Part shown: one piece after another, positions 18,194 through 27,926 of the stretch
How the letters are laid out: every line of letters starts with the position of its first letter
Position numbering within the stretch: the first letter of the stretch is position 1
Assembly (NCBI RefSeq): GCF_000470315.2
Contig: NZ_CBRF02000017.1
Coordinates: 1-64,000 of the forward strand
DNA length: 64,000 nt
Direction of reading: 5' to 3'
Source: Psychromonas sp. SP041
Lineage (GTDB): Bacteria; Pseudomonadota; Gammaproteobacteria; Enterobacterales; Psychromonadaceae
Made by a program: the position numbers and the translations under genes
The notes under the pieces: model-generated
What the model was told of the DNA's origin: nothing
The model's database searches: none
Seen by the model: the letters and a program-made list of their open reading frames with translations, nothing else

Positions 18194-20425
18194 ATGGCAA
18201 AAGCACCTAAAAAAGAAAGTACTAAAGCGACTCCTAAAGCTAAACCTAAAGAGAACACTAAAAAAAGTGCCGCTAAAAACCCTAAAACAGTACGTAAAAC
18301 GACAGATGGTAAAGCGAAAAAAACAAATAAAAAATCCAATAAAAAGACCTTGAAACAACGTATTTTAAGGTCTATCTGGTCGTTTATTTGGAAAGCAAGT
18401 TTAGCGTTTATTGCCTTTATTGTTATTTCAGGAATTTATTTCGATAAAAAAATATCCAATCGATTAGATGGTTCCACTTGGACATTGCCTGCCACTTTAT
18501 ACGCGCGTCCATTATCATTAGAAGTGGGGTTACCTTTAACTAAAAGCGCCTTGGTGAGTGAGCTTAAATTGCTCAATTACCGCGCTGTAAGGTCAATTGA
18601 AAGTGCGGGACAATTCGCAGTTAAAGGCGAAGAGGTCATTATCTATCGTCGTGCTTTTAATTTTCCTGAACGGTCTGAGCCTGCTGCATTAGTGCGAGTT
18701 AACTTTGACGCTCAAGGGGTTAGTGCTTTAAAAAATCAACAGCAAGTTAATATAAATGGGTTTCGTTTAGAGCCTTTATTGTTAGATAGGCTTAATAGCA
18801 AACAAATCCAAGATCGGGTTTTTGTACCCTTTGAGAAAATTCCTGATTTGTTTGTTAATACCTTAATTTTAATGGAAGACCGTGATTTTTATCATCATCA
18901 AGGTGTCTCTCCTTTTGCCATTTTAAGGGCATTTATTGTTAACTTTAAAGCAGGCCATACGGTGCAAGGAGGCAGTACTTTAACGCAGCAGCTTGCGAAA
19001 AACCTATTCTTAACACAAGAGCGAAGTTTATGGCGTAAATTTCAAGAAGCTTACATGGCGGTATTGATTGACCATAAATACAGTAAAGACAAAATATTAG
19101 AAGCTTACTTGAATGAAGTTTATCTTGCTCAAAATGGGGCCACAGGTATTTACGGCATTAGTTTAGCCAGTAGTTTTTATTTTGCTCGTCCTATTGATGA
19201 GTTACGTATTGAGCAAATTGCATTAATGGTTGCAATTATAAAAGGACCTTCTTACTACAATCCTCGACGCAATCCCAAGCGAGCACTAGCTCGTCGAGAT
19301 TTAGTGTTACGGTTGATGCTTGAGCATCATTATATTAGTACTGCACAATATAAAATTGCAGTGAAAAGCGATCTTAACCTAAGCAATGTTAAAGCATTGA
19401 ATAATCGTGCAAACCCAGCATTTGTGAGTTTGTTGAATCGAGAGTTGACCAGTAATGTACCTGCTAGTATTCGTAAACAAAGTGGGCTATCAATATTTAC
19501 GTCGATTTCTCCCCTAGCGCAAAAAAATGCTGAAACGGCCATTCAAAATGGTATTGCCAAAGTACAGAAAAAAGATCAGCATGACTTACAAGGTGCAATG
19601 GTGATCACTGACCGTCAATATGCAGAAATACGCGCATTGGTATCCGGTAAAAACGTTAAATTTAGTGGTTTTAATCGTGCGTTAGATGCAAGCCGTCCTA
19701 TTGGTTCGTTGGTTAAGCCCCCGGTTTATTTAACCGCATTAGATAACGGCTATAAACTGTCTGATATTTTGAATGACAAAGAAATAGTACTTAAAAATAG
19801 TACAGGCCAACGTTGGAGACCTAAGAATTACGACCGAAAATTCCGTGGTGAAGTGACCTTAGAACAAGCGCTCGTTAAATCCTTAAATGTACCGACGGTT
19901 AACTTAGGGATGACAATCGGTTTGGATAATGTTATCGATAGTTTGCATAAAATGGGGGTAGATGAAAAAATACGTGCTTACCCGTCATTGGTGCTAGGCA
20001 GTGTCTCGTTATCACCATTTCAAGTGGCGCAAATGTACCAACCGATCGGCATGCGTGGAGTGTATAAACCGTTAACCATGATACGCACCATCGTTTCAAG
20101 TGATGGCGTTCCTTTATATCAGCGTAGTCCTGCTGCACGTCAAATATTCTCGCCTGATTCTGTCTCACAACTTTCTATTGCATTACATAAAGTGACAACA
20201 GAAGGGACTGCTCGTAGTTTACGTTGGCGTAACCCAGGACAATATTTTGCAGGTAAAACTGGGACCACTAATAATCTGAATGATAGTTGGTTCGTCGGCT
20301 ATGACTCAGATGAAGTGGTGACGACTTGGGTCGGAAAAGATAATAACAAAAGTGCAGAATTAACCGGCAGTAGCGGGGCATTGGTTTTATTCTCCGGTTA
20401 CATGAAAGAAAAAATAGGAAAATAG
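18194..20425 (+). CDS. mrcB: Penicillin-binding protein 1B
   Basis: Bifunctional peptidoglycan synthase at the inner membrane. Order: Lys/Ala-rich cytoplasmic tail (1-60), one membrane helix (about 63-82), UB2H region, glycosyltransferase family 51 with catalytic Glu228 in MEDRDFYHHQG and QGGSTLTQQLAKN, then transpeptidase with Ser505 in IGSLVKP, SLN and KTGTTN. 743 residues, about 100 shorter than E. coli because of a shorter tail and C terminus. The next gene starts one base after the stop. Confidence 0.95.
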   Translation: MAKAPKKESTKATPKAKPKENTKKSAAKNPKTVRKTTDGKAKKTNKKSNKKTLKQRILRSIWSFIWKASLAFIAFIVISGIYFDKKISNRLDGSTWTLPATLYARPLSLEVGLPLTKSALVSELKLLNYRAVRSIESAGQFAVKGEEVIIYRRAFNFPERSEPAALVRVNFDAQGVSALKNQQQVNINGFRLEPLLLDRLNSKQIQDRVFVPFEKIPDLFVNTLILMEDRDFYHHQGVSPFAILRAFIVNFKAGHTVQGGSTLTQQLAKNLFLTQERSLWRKFQEAYMAVLIDHKYSKDKILEAYLNEVYLAQNGATGIYGISLASSFYFARPIDELRIEQIALMVAIIKGPSYYNPRRNPKRALARRDLVLRLMLEHHYISTAQYKIAVKSDLNLSNVKALNNRANPAFVSLLNRELTSNVPASIRKQSGLSIFTSISPLAQKNAETAIQNGIAKVQKKDQHDLQGAMVITDRQYAEIRALVSGKNVKFSGFNRALDASRPIGSLVKPPVYLTALDNGYKLSDILNDKEIVLKNSTGQRWRPKNYDRKFRGEVTLEQALVKSLNVPTVNLGMTIGLDNVIDSLHKMGVDEKIRAYPSLVLGSVSLSPFQVAQMYQPIGMRGVYKPLTMIRTIVSSDGVPLYQRSPAARQIFSPDSVSQLSIALHKVTTEGTARSLRWRNPGQYFAGKTGTTNNLNDSWFVGYDSDEVVTTWVGKDNNKSAELTGSSGALVLFSGYMKEKIGK

Positions 20426-20426
20426 C

Positions 20427-20846
20427 GTGCAGCAATTAGGATCCATTAGTGATTTTGAACAACTTGAACAGGCTTTTATAGAAAACAAAAGTTGGGATAA
20501 ACAATATCGATTAATTATTCAACTGGGTAAGTTATTAGACAGCCTACCTGCGTCATTAAAAAGTGAAGCTAACCAAGTAAAAGGCTGTGAAAGCTTAGCG
20601 TGGTTAGTGATTTCTGAACAGAATGACCATTATGATTTTGCAATGGACAGCGATACTCGTGTTGTAAAAGGATTAATGAAAATTGTCTCATTGATTTTTC
20701 AAGGCAAAACAAAACAACAAATTGAGCAAATAGATTGCAATGAACTATTTAAGCGATTAGGACTACTAAGTCATTTAAGCCCGTCACGTGCGAATGGTCT
20801 ATTTGCCATTATTCATAACATTAAAGGAGTCAATCACATTGACTAA
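20427..20846 (+). CDS. SufE/CsdE-family sulfur acceptor
   Basis: 139 residues. It receives persulfide sulfur from a cysteine desulfurase and stimulates it. The active cysteine is in VKGCES, followed by DSDTRVVKGL and LSPSRANGL, all family signatures. GTG start one base past the mrcB stop, with GGA before it; it overlaps the next gene by eight bases. No suf or csdA gene is nearby, so SufE and CsdE cannot be told apart. Confidence 0.88.
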   Translation: MQQLGSISDFEQLEQAFIENKSWDKQYRLIIQLGKLLDSLPASLKSEANQVKGCESLAWLVISEQNDHYDFAMDSDTRVVKGLMKIVSLIFQGKTKQQIEQIDCNELFKRLGLLSHLSPSRANGLFAIIHNIKGVNHID

Positions 20847-21654
20847 TATTCGATTTTTAATCATCTTTACTAGCTTGTTTTTGTTGTTAACAAAACCAGC
20901 TTTTTCCATTACGACTGTAGATAAAACAACAAACGAACATACTATTTCAGAACAATCTGAAGTGACTGCAACAGGCACGGAGCCTAGCGCTAAAAGAGAC
21001 GATGCCTCTTTTGTAAAAGAAAACCCTAATCAACAATTTATTTACGCAGTTAACTATAAAGGCATTTCAATCGGTGAAATGAAGCAAGAGTACCGTTGGA
21101 AGGGGAAAGATGTAGCGGTTAACTCTGTGGCTGATTTTTCTTTTTTATTGTTTTCATTTGGCGGCAGTCAACAATCTGATATTTACTGGAATGAATTGCA
21201 GCAAATATTTTTAAGCCGTTCTTTTTACCGTGAAAGCATTGGGTTTAGTACTGTTAATATGACTGCTAAATTTGATGAGACAGGGCATCATTCGCAAATT
21301 GTTAATAATGGTGATAAGTCTGAATACACTAGTGAAGAAGGGCCGATAGTTGATTTTAATACTATTAACTTACAGATCAGTGAAGGTTTAAAAGTAGGTA
21401 AAACTGACTTTGAGTTTTATATGCAAACGTCTGATGATATTGCACATTACTTTTTCCAAGTAAAAGGGAAAGAGATGATTAAAACCAAATTTGGTGAAGT
21501 TGAAGCTTACCGTGTCCAACAGGTAAGGAAAAAAGATCGTACTTTTATTGCGTGGTTTGCTCCTCGATTCGACCATCAAATGGTTAAGTTTGAATACGAA
21601 AGAAAAGTGTTAGATATCAATGGTGAATTAATTAAATATAACACTGAATTTTAA
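20839..21654 (+). CDS. DUF3108-type periplasmic protein
   Basis: 271 residues with an N-terminal signal peptide (IRFLIIFTSLFLLLTKPAFS), then a soluble domain rich in beta strands (FIYAVNYKGISIGEMKQEY onward), resembling DUF3108. Function unknown. The TTG at 20839 is preferred: AAGGAG lies nine bases upstream and it begins directly with the signal peptide. An in-frame ATG at 20788 would sit deep in the preceding gene. It is part of the mrcB unit. Confidence 0.75.
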   Translation: MTNIRFLIIFTSLFLLLTKPAFSITTVDKTTNEHTISEQSEVTATGTEPSAKRDDASFVKENPNQQFIYAVNYKGISIGEMKQEYRWKGKDVAVNSVADFSFLLFSFGGSQQSDIYWNELQQIFLSRSFYRESIGFSTVNMTAKFDETGHHSQIVNNGDKSEYTSEEGPIVDFNTINLQISEGLKVGKTDFEFYMQTSDDIAHYFFQVKGKEMIKTKFGEVEAYRVQQVRKKDRTFIAWFAPRFDHQMVKFEYERKVLDINGELIKYNTEF

Positions 21655-21665
21655 GGTTATTACAC

Positions 21666-22664
21666 GTGAATAAAAAACTTAACACGGCTAAAAATGCTGC
21701 AAATGTTAAAACAGGTAAGGGCGCCTTACACCCACGCAACAAACATGTTGGGCAATATGACTTTCCAACTTTAATTGCGGCATGCTCAGAGTTAGCGCCT
21801 TATGTTATTAATAATCCTAGGGGCGATTTCTCAATCAACTTTAGTGACGCTCAGTCTGTGTTGCTATTAAACAAAGCGTTATTAGCACACTTTTATCATA
21901 TTAGTTTTTGGCAAATACCTCCTGGTTACCTGTGTCCGCCGATCCCAGGACGCGTTGATTATATTCATTATATTGCTGACTTATTAAGTGAGTCATTTAA
22001 TGGCAACATACCAATGGGAAGCCAAATTAAAGGACTTGATATTGGTTGTGGTGCAAACTGTATTTATCCTATCTTAGGAAGCCGTAGCTATGATTGGTCT
22101 TTCGTGGGAAGTGATATTGATGGGATAGCAGTAAAAACAGCTTCACTATTAGTGAGTGCAAATAAAAATATCAGTAAAAAAATCATTATTCGTCAGCAAA
22201 AAAACGCACAACATATATTGTCTGGCATAGTAAAAAAAGGCGATCGCTTTGCTTTTACTATGTGTAATCCTCCGTTTCATTCTTCAATGGAGGAAGCTTC
22301 TGCAGGGAGTTTGTTAAAACAAAAGAATCTCAGTAAAAAGTCTAAAGCGGTCAATACTGTTAATAAAGACGCCTCAACGCCTACTTTAAACTTTGCAGGG
22401 CAAGCACATGAACTTAGCTGTGCTGGTGGAGAGATTGCTTTTGTTAAGCAAATGGCGATAGAAAGCTTATTAGTTAAAGATAACGTTTGTTGGTTTACGT
22501 GCTTACTGTCAAAGAGTGAAAATGTGAGCCCCCTTAAAAAATTGTTAGAAAAGCAAAATACACAGCAAGTAAAAGTAATTGAAATGTCGCAAGGCCACAA
22601 AATCAGTCGTTTCATTGCATGGACCTATTTAGATGTTGAACAGCAAAAAGCATTTTTTGTTTAA
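21666..22664 (+). CDS. rlmF: 23S rRNA (adenine-1618-N6)-methyltransferase
   Basis: 332 residues. The N terminus LHPRNKHVGQYDF is the RlmF signature. SAM site in GLDIGCGANCIYPILG, then VGSDIDGIA, and the N6-adenine catalytic motif NPPF in CNPPFHSS. The GTG start at 21666 lies 11 bp past the previous gene. A basic Lys-rich insert of some 25 residues follows NPPF. Confidence 0.94.
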   Translation: MNKKLNTAKNAANVKTGKGALHPRNKHVGQYDFPTLIAACSELAPYVINNPRGDFSINFSDAQSVLLLNKALLAHFYHISFWQIPPGYLCPPIPGRVDYIHYIADLLSESFNGNIPMGSQIKGLDIGCGANCIYPILGSRSYDWSFVGSDIDGIAVKTASLLVSANKNISKKIIIRQQKNAQHILSGIVKKGDRFAFTMCNPPFHSSMEEASAGSLLKQKNLSKKSKAVNTVNKDASTPTLNFAGQAHELSCAGGEIAFVKQMAIESLLVKDNVCWFTCLLSKSENVSPLKKLLEKQNTQQVKVIEMSQGHKISRFIAWTYLDVEQQKAFFV

Positions 22665-23226
22665 AATCTAAGTTTGAAAAGGGAAGTCGTCATAAATTTG
22701 AATTAAGTCTAATGACTAACCTTTACGTGTTTCTATTACTTTTTACATTATCTCTTTACAACAGAAAGGGTAACCATGCTAGCTGCTATTGTAGAGTTTG
22801 ATGTTATCGAAGGGATACAATATGAGTTTCGTGAGTTGTAGATAGCGACGACTGCATTAATATATCAACACACTTTATCTAGGTTCGGTGTAGCCTAAGT
22901 CCTGTGTCATCTAGGCTCAAGGCTACATGCCCCTGGAAATTGTTGTTTATCACTTATACACAGTGACCAAATTTAAGCCTCTATGCACATAAAAATGATT
23001 GCCTAGAGAGTGCAAAGCGTCCCAGAGAAAGAATGAGATTGATACTGTAAGGTAGGTAAACTTACTGCCCCACATAAGTTAAATGTTGCAGCCGATTTAT
23101 TAAAGCCTACACCTTATAAAACTATCATCTTATGAAGTCATCACCTTATGAAATCTTGGTTGCACGTTTAGCTTTGTAATTACTTATTATGCTATAGCAG
23201 CCATTTCAGCGCGGATAATAGATACA
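22665..23226. other. Non-coding stretch with short repeats
   Basis: No convincing gene. A 21-codon frame at 22776-22841 (starting MLAAIVEFDVIEG) has a purine-rich site upstream but is too short to assign. Several partial inverted repeats of AGCCT/AGGCT lie at 22890-22930. Three 16-bp degenerate direct repeats lie at 23108-23155. Confidence 0.4.
23108..23155. repeat. Three degenerate 16-bp direct repeats
   Basis: Units at 23108, 23124 and 23140 share the pattern ATCaCCTTATgAA. Copies two and three differ at two positions; copy one is weaker. Role unknown. Confidence 0.5.
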
Positions 23227-23257
23227 AAAAAACCGAACAAATAATGTTCGGTTTTTT
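23227..23257 (-). terminator. Rho-independent terminator of satP
   Basis: A 13-bp perfect stem AAAAAACCGAACA paired with 23245-23257, loop AATAA, with T run on the minus strand. It ends 54 bp before the transporter stop. Confidence 0.85.
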
Positions 23258-23310
23258 AATGGTTAAGTCATTAGTGCTAACTTAACTGATTCATTCTTTT
23301 CAAATAAAGC

Positions 23311-23889
23311 TTAACGTTCACCGATAGGCAATATAGTACGGCCGTATTGTTCGTTAATCACTTCAGCCATTGCTAAGTAAATTGCGCTTAAACCACAAAT
23401 GATACCTTCGTATCCTGCAATATGACCGATTAGTTCATTACCAGTAAAGTCACGAATGGCGAGTAAGAAGAATAATACAGTTAAACTACCAAAGATAAAC
23501 TGAAGTACTCGGTTACCGCGTAATGTACCAATAAACATGAAAGCTGTGAAAATGCCCCACATGACTAAGTACCATGCCATAAATGCATGAGGAGTTGCTT
23601 GAGTTGGACCTTCTTCAAGACCTAACTGTGGAAATAACAGTAACGCAACTAAGCTGATCCAGAAAAAACCGTATGAAGTAAAAGCAGTTAATCCGAATGT
23701 ATTTCCTTTTTTAAATTCTAAAATACCAGCAATAACTTGTGCTATACCGCCGTAGCATAAACCCATTGCAAGAATCATTGCACTAATAGGGAAAAAGCCA
23801 GCATTGTGGATGTTTAATAGAACCGTTGTCATTCCAAAACCCATTAGTCCTAACGGGGCTGGATTGGCGTAATTAATTGATTGTGACAC
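23311..23889 (-). CDS. satP: Acetate/succinate uptake protein, SatP (YaaH) family
   Basis: Inner-membrane proton symporter of the GPR1/FUN34/YaaH family, 192 residues, about six helices. The N-terminal [14 protein letters not shown] is the family signature; [24 protein letters not shown] and SYGFFWIS are typical. Monocistronic, with its own terminator. Substrate taken from the family. Confidence 0.9.
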   Translation of the reverse strand: MSQSINYANPAPLGLMGFGMTTVLLNIHNAGFFPISAMILAMGLCYGGIAQVIAGILEFKKGNTFGLTAFTSYGFFWISLVALLLFPQLGLEEGPTQATPHAFMAWYLVMWGIFTAFMFIGTLRGNRVLQFIFGSLTVLFFLLAIRDFTGNELIGHIAGYEGIICGLSAIYLAMAEVINEQYGRTILPIGER

Positions 23890-24196
23890 GTCATTTACCT
23901 TTTTGTATTATTTATTAAATTAAAAACGCGCGCACGATACCATGCGGTCACTTTTTGTAAAGGTAATCCGTACTCCCCCTTGTTTTTAGTCAATTTAAAG
24001 TATTAAATTAAAAAAAATACAACAATAAATTTAAAAAAATGATCTATATATTGTTTTTTAATAGGAAATGAAAATTAATTGTTTGTACATTTTAAAGCAT
24101 TGGTGCACAGTTAGCGTTTGTATATATTTTATTAATTTATTCAACAAACTAGGTACAATCCATAATGAACTCGCTAAATTATAATGAAACTTGCTA
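23890..24196. other. Divergent intergenic region satP / ABC importer
   Basis: About 300 AT-rich bases between divergent genes; must contain both promoters. No clear operator, repeat or RNA was recognised. Confidence 0.4.
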
Positions 24197-24964
24197 ATGA
24201 CAGTACCTACTCTATCGATAAAAAACTTACATAAATCCTTCGCAGATAACCAAGTATTAAAGGGCATAGATTTAGACGCTCACAAAGGCGATGTTATCTC
24301 TATTCTTGGTGCTTCTGGTTCAGGAAAAAGTACTTTATTACGTTGTGTTAATTTATTAGAAACACCTACCTCTGGTGACATTTTAGTTAATGGTGAACTA
24401 ATTGAAATGAAACAAGATATAAAACGTGGTGCTATTCCTGCTTCAAACAAACAAGTTGAACGTATTCGTAGTCGTTTAGCAATGGTCTTTCAAAGCTTTA
24501 ATTTGTGGTCACATTTATCCGTGCTTGAAAATGTCATTGAAGCACCGGTTCATGTCCTTGGCGTGCCTAAAAAGGAAGCCATTGTTAAAGCAGAAGCTTT
24601 GTTACAACGCGTTGGATTATATGAACGTAAAGATTACTATCCTGGGCAGCTTTCAGGTGGCCAACAACAGCGAGTTGCGATTGCCCGTGCGTTAGCTGTT
24701 GAGCCAGAAGTGATGTTGTTTGATGAACCGACTTCGGCTTTAGACCCTGAGTTGGTAGGTGAAGTGTTAACCGTCATGCGTGATTTAGCAGAAGAAGGGC
24801 GCACTATGTTAGTAGTGACACATGAAATGGCCTTTGCTAGAGACGTCTCCAATAAAGTATTATTTTTACATCAAGGTTTAGTGGAAGAACAAGGAAAACC
24901 GGAAGATATTTTTACAAACCCCTCTTCGGAACGTTTTAAACAATTTATATCCACCGTTTATTAA
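24197..24964 (+). CDS. Basic amino-acid ABC importer, ATP-binding subunit (HisP/AotP-like)
   Basis: 255 residues. Walker [10 protein letters not shown], the HisP-type insert with [20 protein letters not shown], signature LSGGQQQR, Walker [13 protein letters not shown] and switch THEMAF. This insert and FNLWSH are characteristic of ATPases for histidine/arginine/lysine/ornithine systems. ATG 24197 is chosen over a TTG two codons earlier. It heads a four-gene set with binding protein and two permeases. Confidence 0.92.
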   Translation: MTVPTLSIKNLHKSFADNQVLKGIDLDAHKGDVISILGASGSGKSTLLRCVNLLETPTSGDILVNGELIEMKQDIKRGAIPASNKQVERIRSRLAMVFQSFNLWSHLSVLENVIEAPVHVLGVPKKEAIVKAEALLQRVGLYERKDYYPGQLSGGQQQRVAIARALAVEPEVMLFDEPTSALDPELVGEVLTVMRDLAEEGRTMLVVTHEMAFARDVSNKVLFLHQGLVEEQGKPEDIFTNPSSERFKQFISTVY

Positions 24965-25090
24965 TTCATTTATATTAAAGTCTTACTGTCGCGATTTAGA
25001 CCATAAGTTGCGCAGCAAGTTTTATAATAAGTTACACGACACTTTATATTTTTATTAAAACAGTTATCTATCATAAAATAAGGAAATACC

Positions 25091-25864
25091 ATGAAAAAAC
25101 TTAGCCTACTAATCGCGTTATTTGCATTTTCATTTAATGCTGCAAGTGCAAAAGAATGGAAAGAAATACGTATCGGAGTTGAAGGTGCATACCCTCCATT
25201 CAGTAAAACAGAAGAAGACGGTAGTATTACTGGTTTCGATATTGATATCGCGAATGCATTATGTGCTGAGTTAGAAGCTAAATGTACATTAGTTAAACAA
25301 GATTGGGATGGCATCATTCCTGCTCTTTTAGGTCGTAAATTTGACGCAATTATTGCAACAATGGATATTACTGAAGAACGCCAAAAGAAAGTCGCATTCA
25401 CTAAAAAATACCAACATATCCCAGCTCGTTTTGTGGCTAAAAAAGGCGTGACTTACGAAGCAACTGAAGCGTTTATGGAAGGTAAAAAAATTGGTGTTCA
25501 ACGTGCAACAACAATGGATTTATACATCTCTGATAACTTTCCTTCTGCAAAAATCAAACGTTACGGTTCTGCTGATGAAGCATACTTAGATTTAAAAGCA
25601 GGTCGTCTTGATTACGTAATGGCTGATTCTGCAGCAATTGCTGATGGTCTACTTGCGAAAGAAGGTGGCGATAAGTTTGAGTTTGTTGGTCCTAAATTAA
25701 ACGATCCTAAATGGTTTGGTTACGGTGCAGGTATTGCAATTCGTAAACAAAATAAAGACTTAGCTGAGCAATTAAATAAAGCAATTGACGCTATCCGTGC
25801 TGACGGTACGTACAAAACAATTCAAGATAAATACTTCACTTTTGATGTATACGGTCAAGAATAA
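25091..25864 (+). CDS. Periplasmic basic amino-acid binding protein (ArtJ/HisJ-like)
   Basis: 257 residues with signal peptide cleaved after ASA (about residue 20). Family 3 solute-binding fold: IRIGVEGAYPPFS, GFDIDIANALC, DWDGIIPALLGRKFDAIIATMDITEER, VGVQRAT-like stretch and DLDYVMADSAA-like stretch. An ArtJ/HisJ relative, so arginine, ornithine, lysine or histidine is expected. It is separated from the permeases by a stem-loop, which usually leaves the binding protein in excess. Confidence 0.93.
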   Translation: MKKLSLLIALFAFSFNAASAKEWKEIRIGVEGAYPPFSKTEEDGSITGFDIDIANALCAELEAKCTLVKQDWDGIIPALLGRKFDAIIATMDITEERQKKVAFTKKYQHIPARFVAKKGVTYEATEAFMEGKKIGVQRATTMDLYISDNFPSAKIKRYGSADEAYLDLKAGRLDYVMADSAAIADGLLAKEGGDKFEFVGPKLNDPKWFGYGAGIAIRKQNKDLAEQLNKAIDAIRADGTYKTIQDKYFTFDVYGQE

Positions 25865-25908
25865 GCGTCGTTATTGTTAATTTCTATTAACAAACCTCGT
25901 TAAAATGG

Positions 25909-25957
25909 AAAGGGTGATAACAACTTTTAATTTTTTTTATAGGTTGTTTCATCCTTT
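25909..25957 (+). terminator. Intercistronic stem-loop, likely partial terminator
   Basis: AAAGGGTGATAACAAC (25909-25924) pairs with 25943-25957 with one bulge and one G-U, followed by T6. It lies between the binding-protein gene and the permease genes of one operon. Confidence 0.65.
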
Positions 25958-26010
25958 TTTATTATGCCTAACGAATGATTGTAACGGGCATTAATTAAAA
26001 AGAAGTTTAT

Positions 26011-26751
26011 ATGTTTGCTTTATATGGTTACCAAGAGATTTTTTTAGAAGGAGCATGGCTAACACTGCAAGTGGCCTTGTTATCCTTAGTGCTTTCTGTC
26101 GCATTGGGTTTATTAGCTGCTTTAGCTAAGTTATCTCACTCAACAATATTGAAGACGATAGCAACGCTATACACTACTATTATTCGTGGTATCCCTGATT
26201 TAATCTTAATGTTATTAATCTTCTTTGGTGGGCAACTGCTGATCAATGATATGAGCTATACCCTTAATGAATGGTTAAATGAAACGATCACTGGTTACTA
26301 TCCTACCCATGAATGGACTGCTTATTTACCTGAATATATTGATATTAGTCCTTACTTTGCTGGCATTATCACCATTGGTTTTATTTTTGGTGCTTATATG
26401 GCGGAGACCTTTCGAGGTGCTATTTTATCCGTTGATAAAGGCCAATTAGAAGCGGCTACTGCTTATGGTATGAATAAATATAAACGTTTTTTTCGTGTTA
26501 TGTTTCCGCAAATGATGCGCCATGCATTACCTGGCTTAGGTAATAACTGGTTAGTGTTATTAAAAACAACGGCATTAGTGTCGATTATAGGTTTGCAAGA
26601 TATGGTAAAGATCGCTGGTGATGCATCAGGGTCAACACAAAAACCATTTACCTTTTACTTGGTTGTTGCATTAGTTTTCTTATTTTATACCGCTGTGTCT
26701 ACTTCTGTCCTCAAATGGGCAGAACGTAAATACAGTATACAAACGAGGTAA
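26011..26751 (+). CDS. Basic amino-acid ABC importer permease (HisQ/ArtQ-like)
   Basis: 246 residues, five or so membrane helices. N-terminal GAWLTLQVALLSLVLSVALG and RGIPDLILMLLIFFG are family stretches; the ATPase-contact EAA loop reads EAATAYGMNKYKRFFRVMFP. It pairs with the next permease, two bases downstream. Confidence 0.93.
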   Translation: MFALYGYQEIFLEGAWLTLQVALLSLVLSVALGLLAALAKLSHSTILKTIATLYTTIIRGIPDLILMLLIFFGGQLLINDMSYTLNEWLNETITGYYPTHEWTAYLPEYIDISPYFAGIITIGFIFGAYMAETFRGAILSVDKGQLEAATAYGMNKYKRFFRVMFPQMMRHALPGLGNNWLVLLKTTALVSIIGLQDMVKIAGDASGSTQKPFTFYLVVALVFLFYTAVSTSVLKWAERKYSIQTR

Positions 26752-26753
26752 AT

Positions 26754-27428
26754 ATGGATTTTTCAATTATTCTTAATGAATACCAGTTTTACCTTGATGG
26801 ACTATGGACGACCACATGGTTAGTGGCTCTTTCATTGTTGATTGGTTTAGTGATCGCATTACCTGCAGGTGTGTTACGTAGCCATCCAAACTGGTTAATT
26901 AAAGGGCCTATTTGGGCTTATATGTACTTTTTTCGTGGAACGCCATTATTGGTACAATTATTCTTAATTTATTATGGTGTCGCGCAGTTTGATTCATTAC
27001 GCGAAAGCTGGTTATGGTATTACTTTCAGGAAGCTTGGTTCTGTGCTTTATTAGCCTTTTCTTTGAATACTGGTGCTTATACAGCTGAAATTGTGCGAGG
27101 GGTGATTAGTACAATGCCTAAAGGCGAATTAGAAGCTGCAAAAGCTTATGGGATGAGTCGTTTGCAAATACTGAGACGTATAACATTACCTAATTCATTA
27201 AGACGTGCTTTACCTGCTTACAGTAATGAAATTATCTTTATGATACACGGTAGTGCTATTGCAGGTGTTGTTACGATTGTCGATATTACTGGTGCTGCTA
27301 GGGTGGTTAATGCACGATATTATGCGCCTTTTGAAGCTTATTTGGCAGCAGGTGTTCTGTATATGTGCTTAACCTTCTCTGTTATTTACCTGTTTAAGTT
27401 ATGGGAAAAAAGCTACCAACATCAATAG
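26754..27428 (+). CDS. Basic amino-acid ABC importer permease (HisM/ArtM-like)
   Basis: 224 residues. GLWTTTWLVALSLLIGL, FFRGTPLLVQLFLIYYG, GAYTAEIVRGVI and the EAA loop ELEAAKAYGMSRLQILRRITLP mark it as the second permease of the importer (all stretches split here). Last gene of the operon; a stem-loop at 27480-27517 follows. Confidence 0.93.
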   Translation: MDFSIILNEYQFYLDGLWTTTWLVALSLLIGLVIALPAGVLRSHPNWLIKGPIWAYMYFFRGTPLLVQLFLIYYGVAQFDSLRESWLWYYFQEAWFCALLAFSLNTGAYTAEIVRGVISTMPKGELEAAKAYGMSRLQILRRITLPNSLRRALPAYSNEIIFMIHGSAIAGVVTIVDITGAARVVNARYYAPFEAYLAAGVLYMCLTFSVIYLFKLWEKSYQHQ

Positions 27429-27479
27429 TCGACGGTTGATAGTCGATAGTTGTGTTCAAAGTAAATCGTTATCAAACAT

Positions 27480-27517
27480 AATAAAGGTGCTGTTAGTTTT
27501 ATCGCAGTACCTTTATT
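27480..27517 (+). terminator. Stem-loop after the amino-acid importer operon
   Basis: AATAAAGGTGCTG (27480-27492) pairs with 27505-27517 with one mismatch. It ends in TTTATT rather than a long T run, so termination may be weak. Confidence 0.5.
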
Positions 27518-27926
27518 AATAAGATAGTGAGATGACGAGATCCAAATTATTCATTAGACTGCTTATTAGCTAACCTCAGTTCTGTATAAGCAAAACGATA
27601 CAACCCTGCTATTTTCAAGGGGTTCTGCGTTAAATTATCTCTCAATAATTCGCCTTGAACTACGCAAATGATTAATTAAATAATTCTATTTATCAAACAC
27701 GCCTATTCATCAAATAACCTTATTAACCAACTGATTCAACTCATCAAAATTCACCAAATTACTAGCCAGCAAAATTAGTCTCTTTAAGTGTTGCGTTGTT
27801 TAATATTTTTATTTTATTATTTTTCTTACTCTATTGTTTTTATTAGGTCTGATCTCATTACTCATTAATTTCGTATTATTTAAATAATTGAACATATTAT
27901 TTTTTAATGCACTGGGAGTATTTGCC
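27518..27926. other. AT-rich non-coding stretch
   Basis: No gene recognised. A tandem 14-bp near-repeat lies slightly upstream (27426-27453, TAGTCGA...). Sequence at 27700-27780 is rich in CAAAT/CAACT runs. It could be decayed mobile DNA, but I see no transposase remnant. Confidence 0.3.

Noticed and set aside
22776-22841. 21-codon frame starting MLAAIVEFDVIEG as a monooxygenase-like remnant
   Set aside because: Too short, and the sequence after the stop does not continue any recognisable domain.
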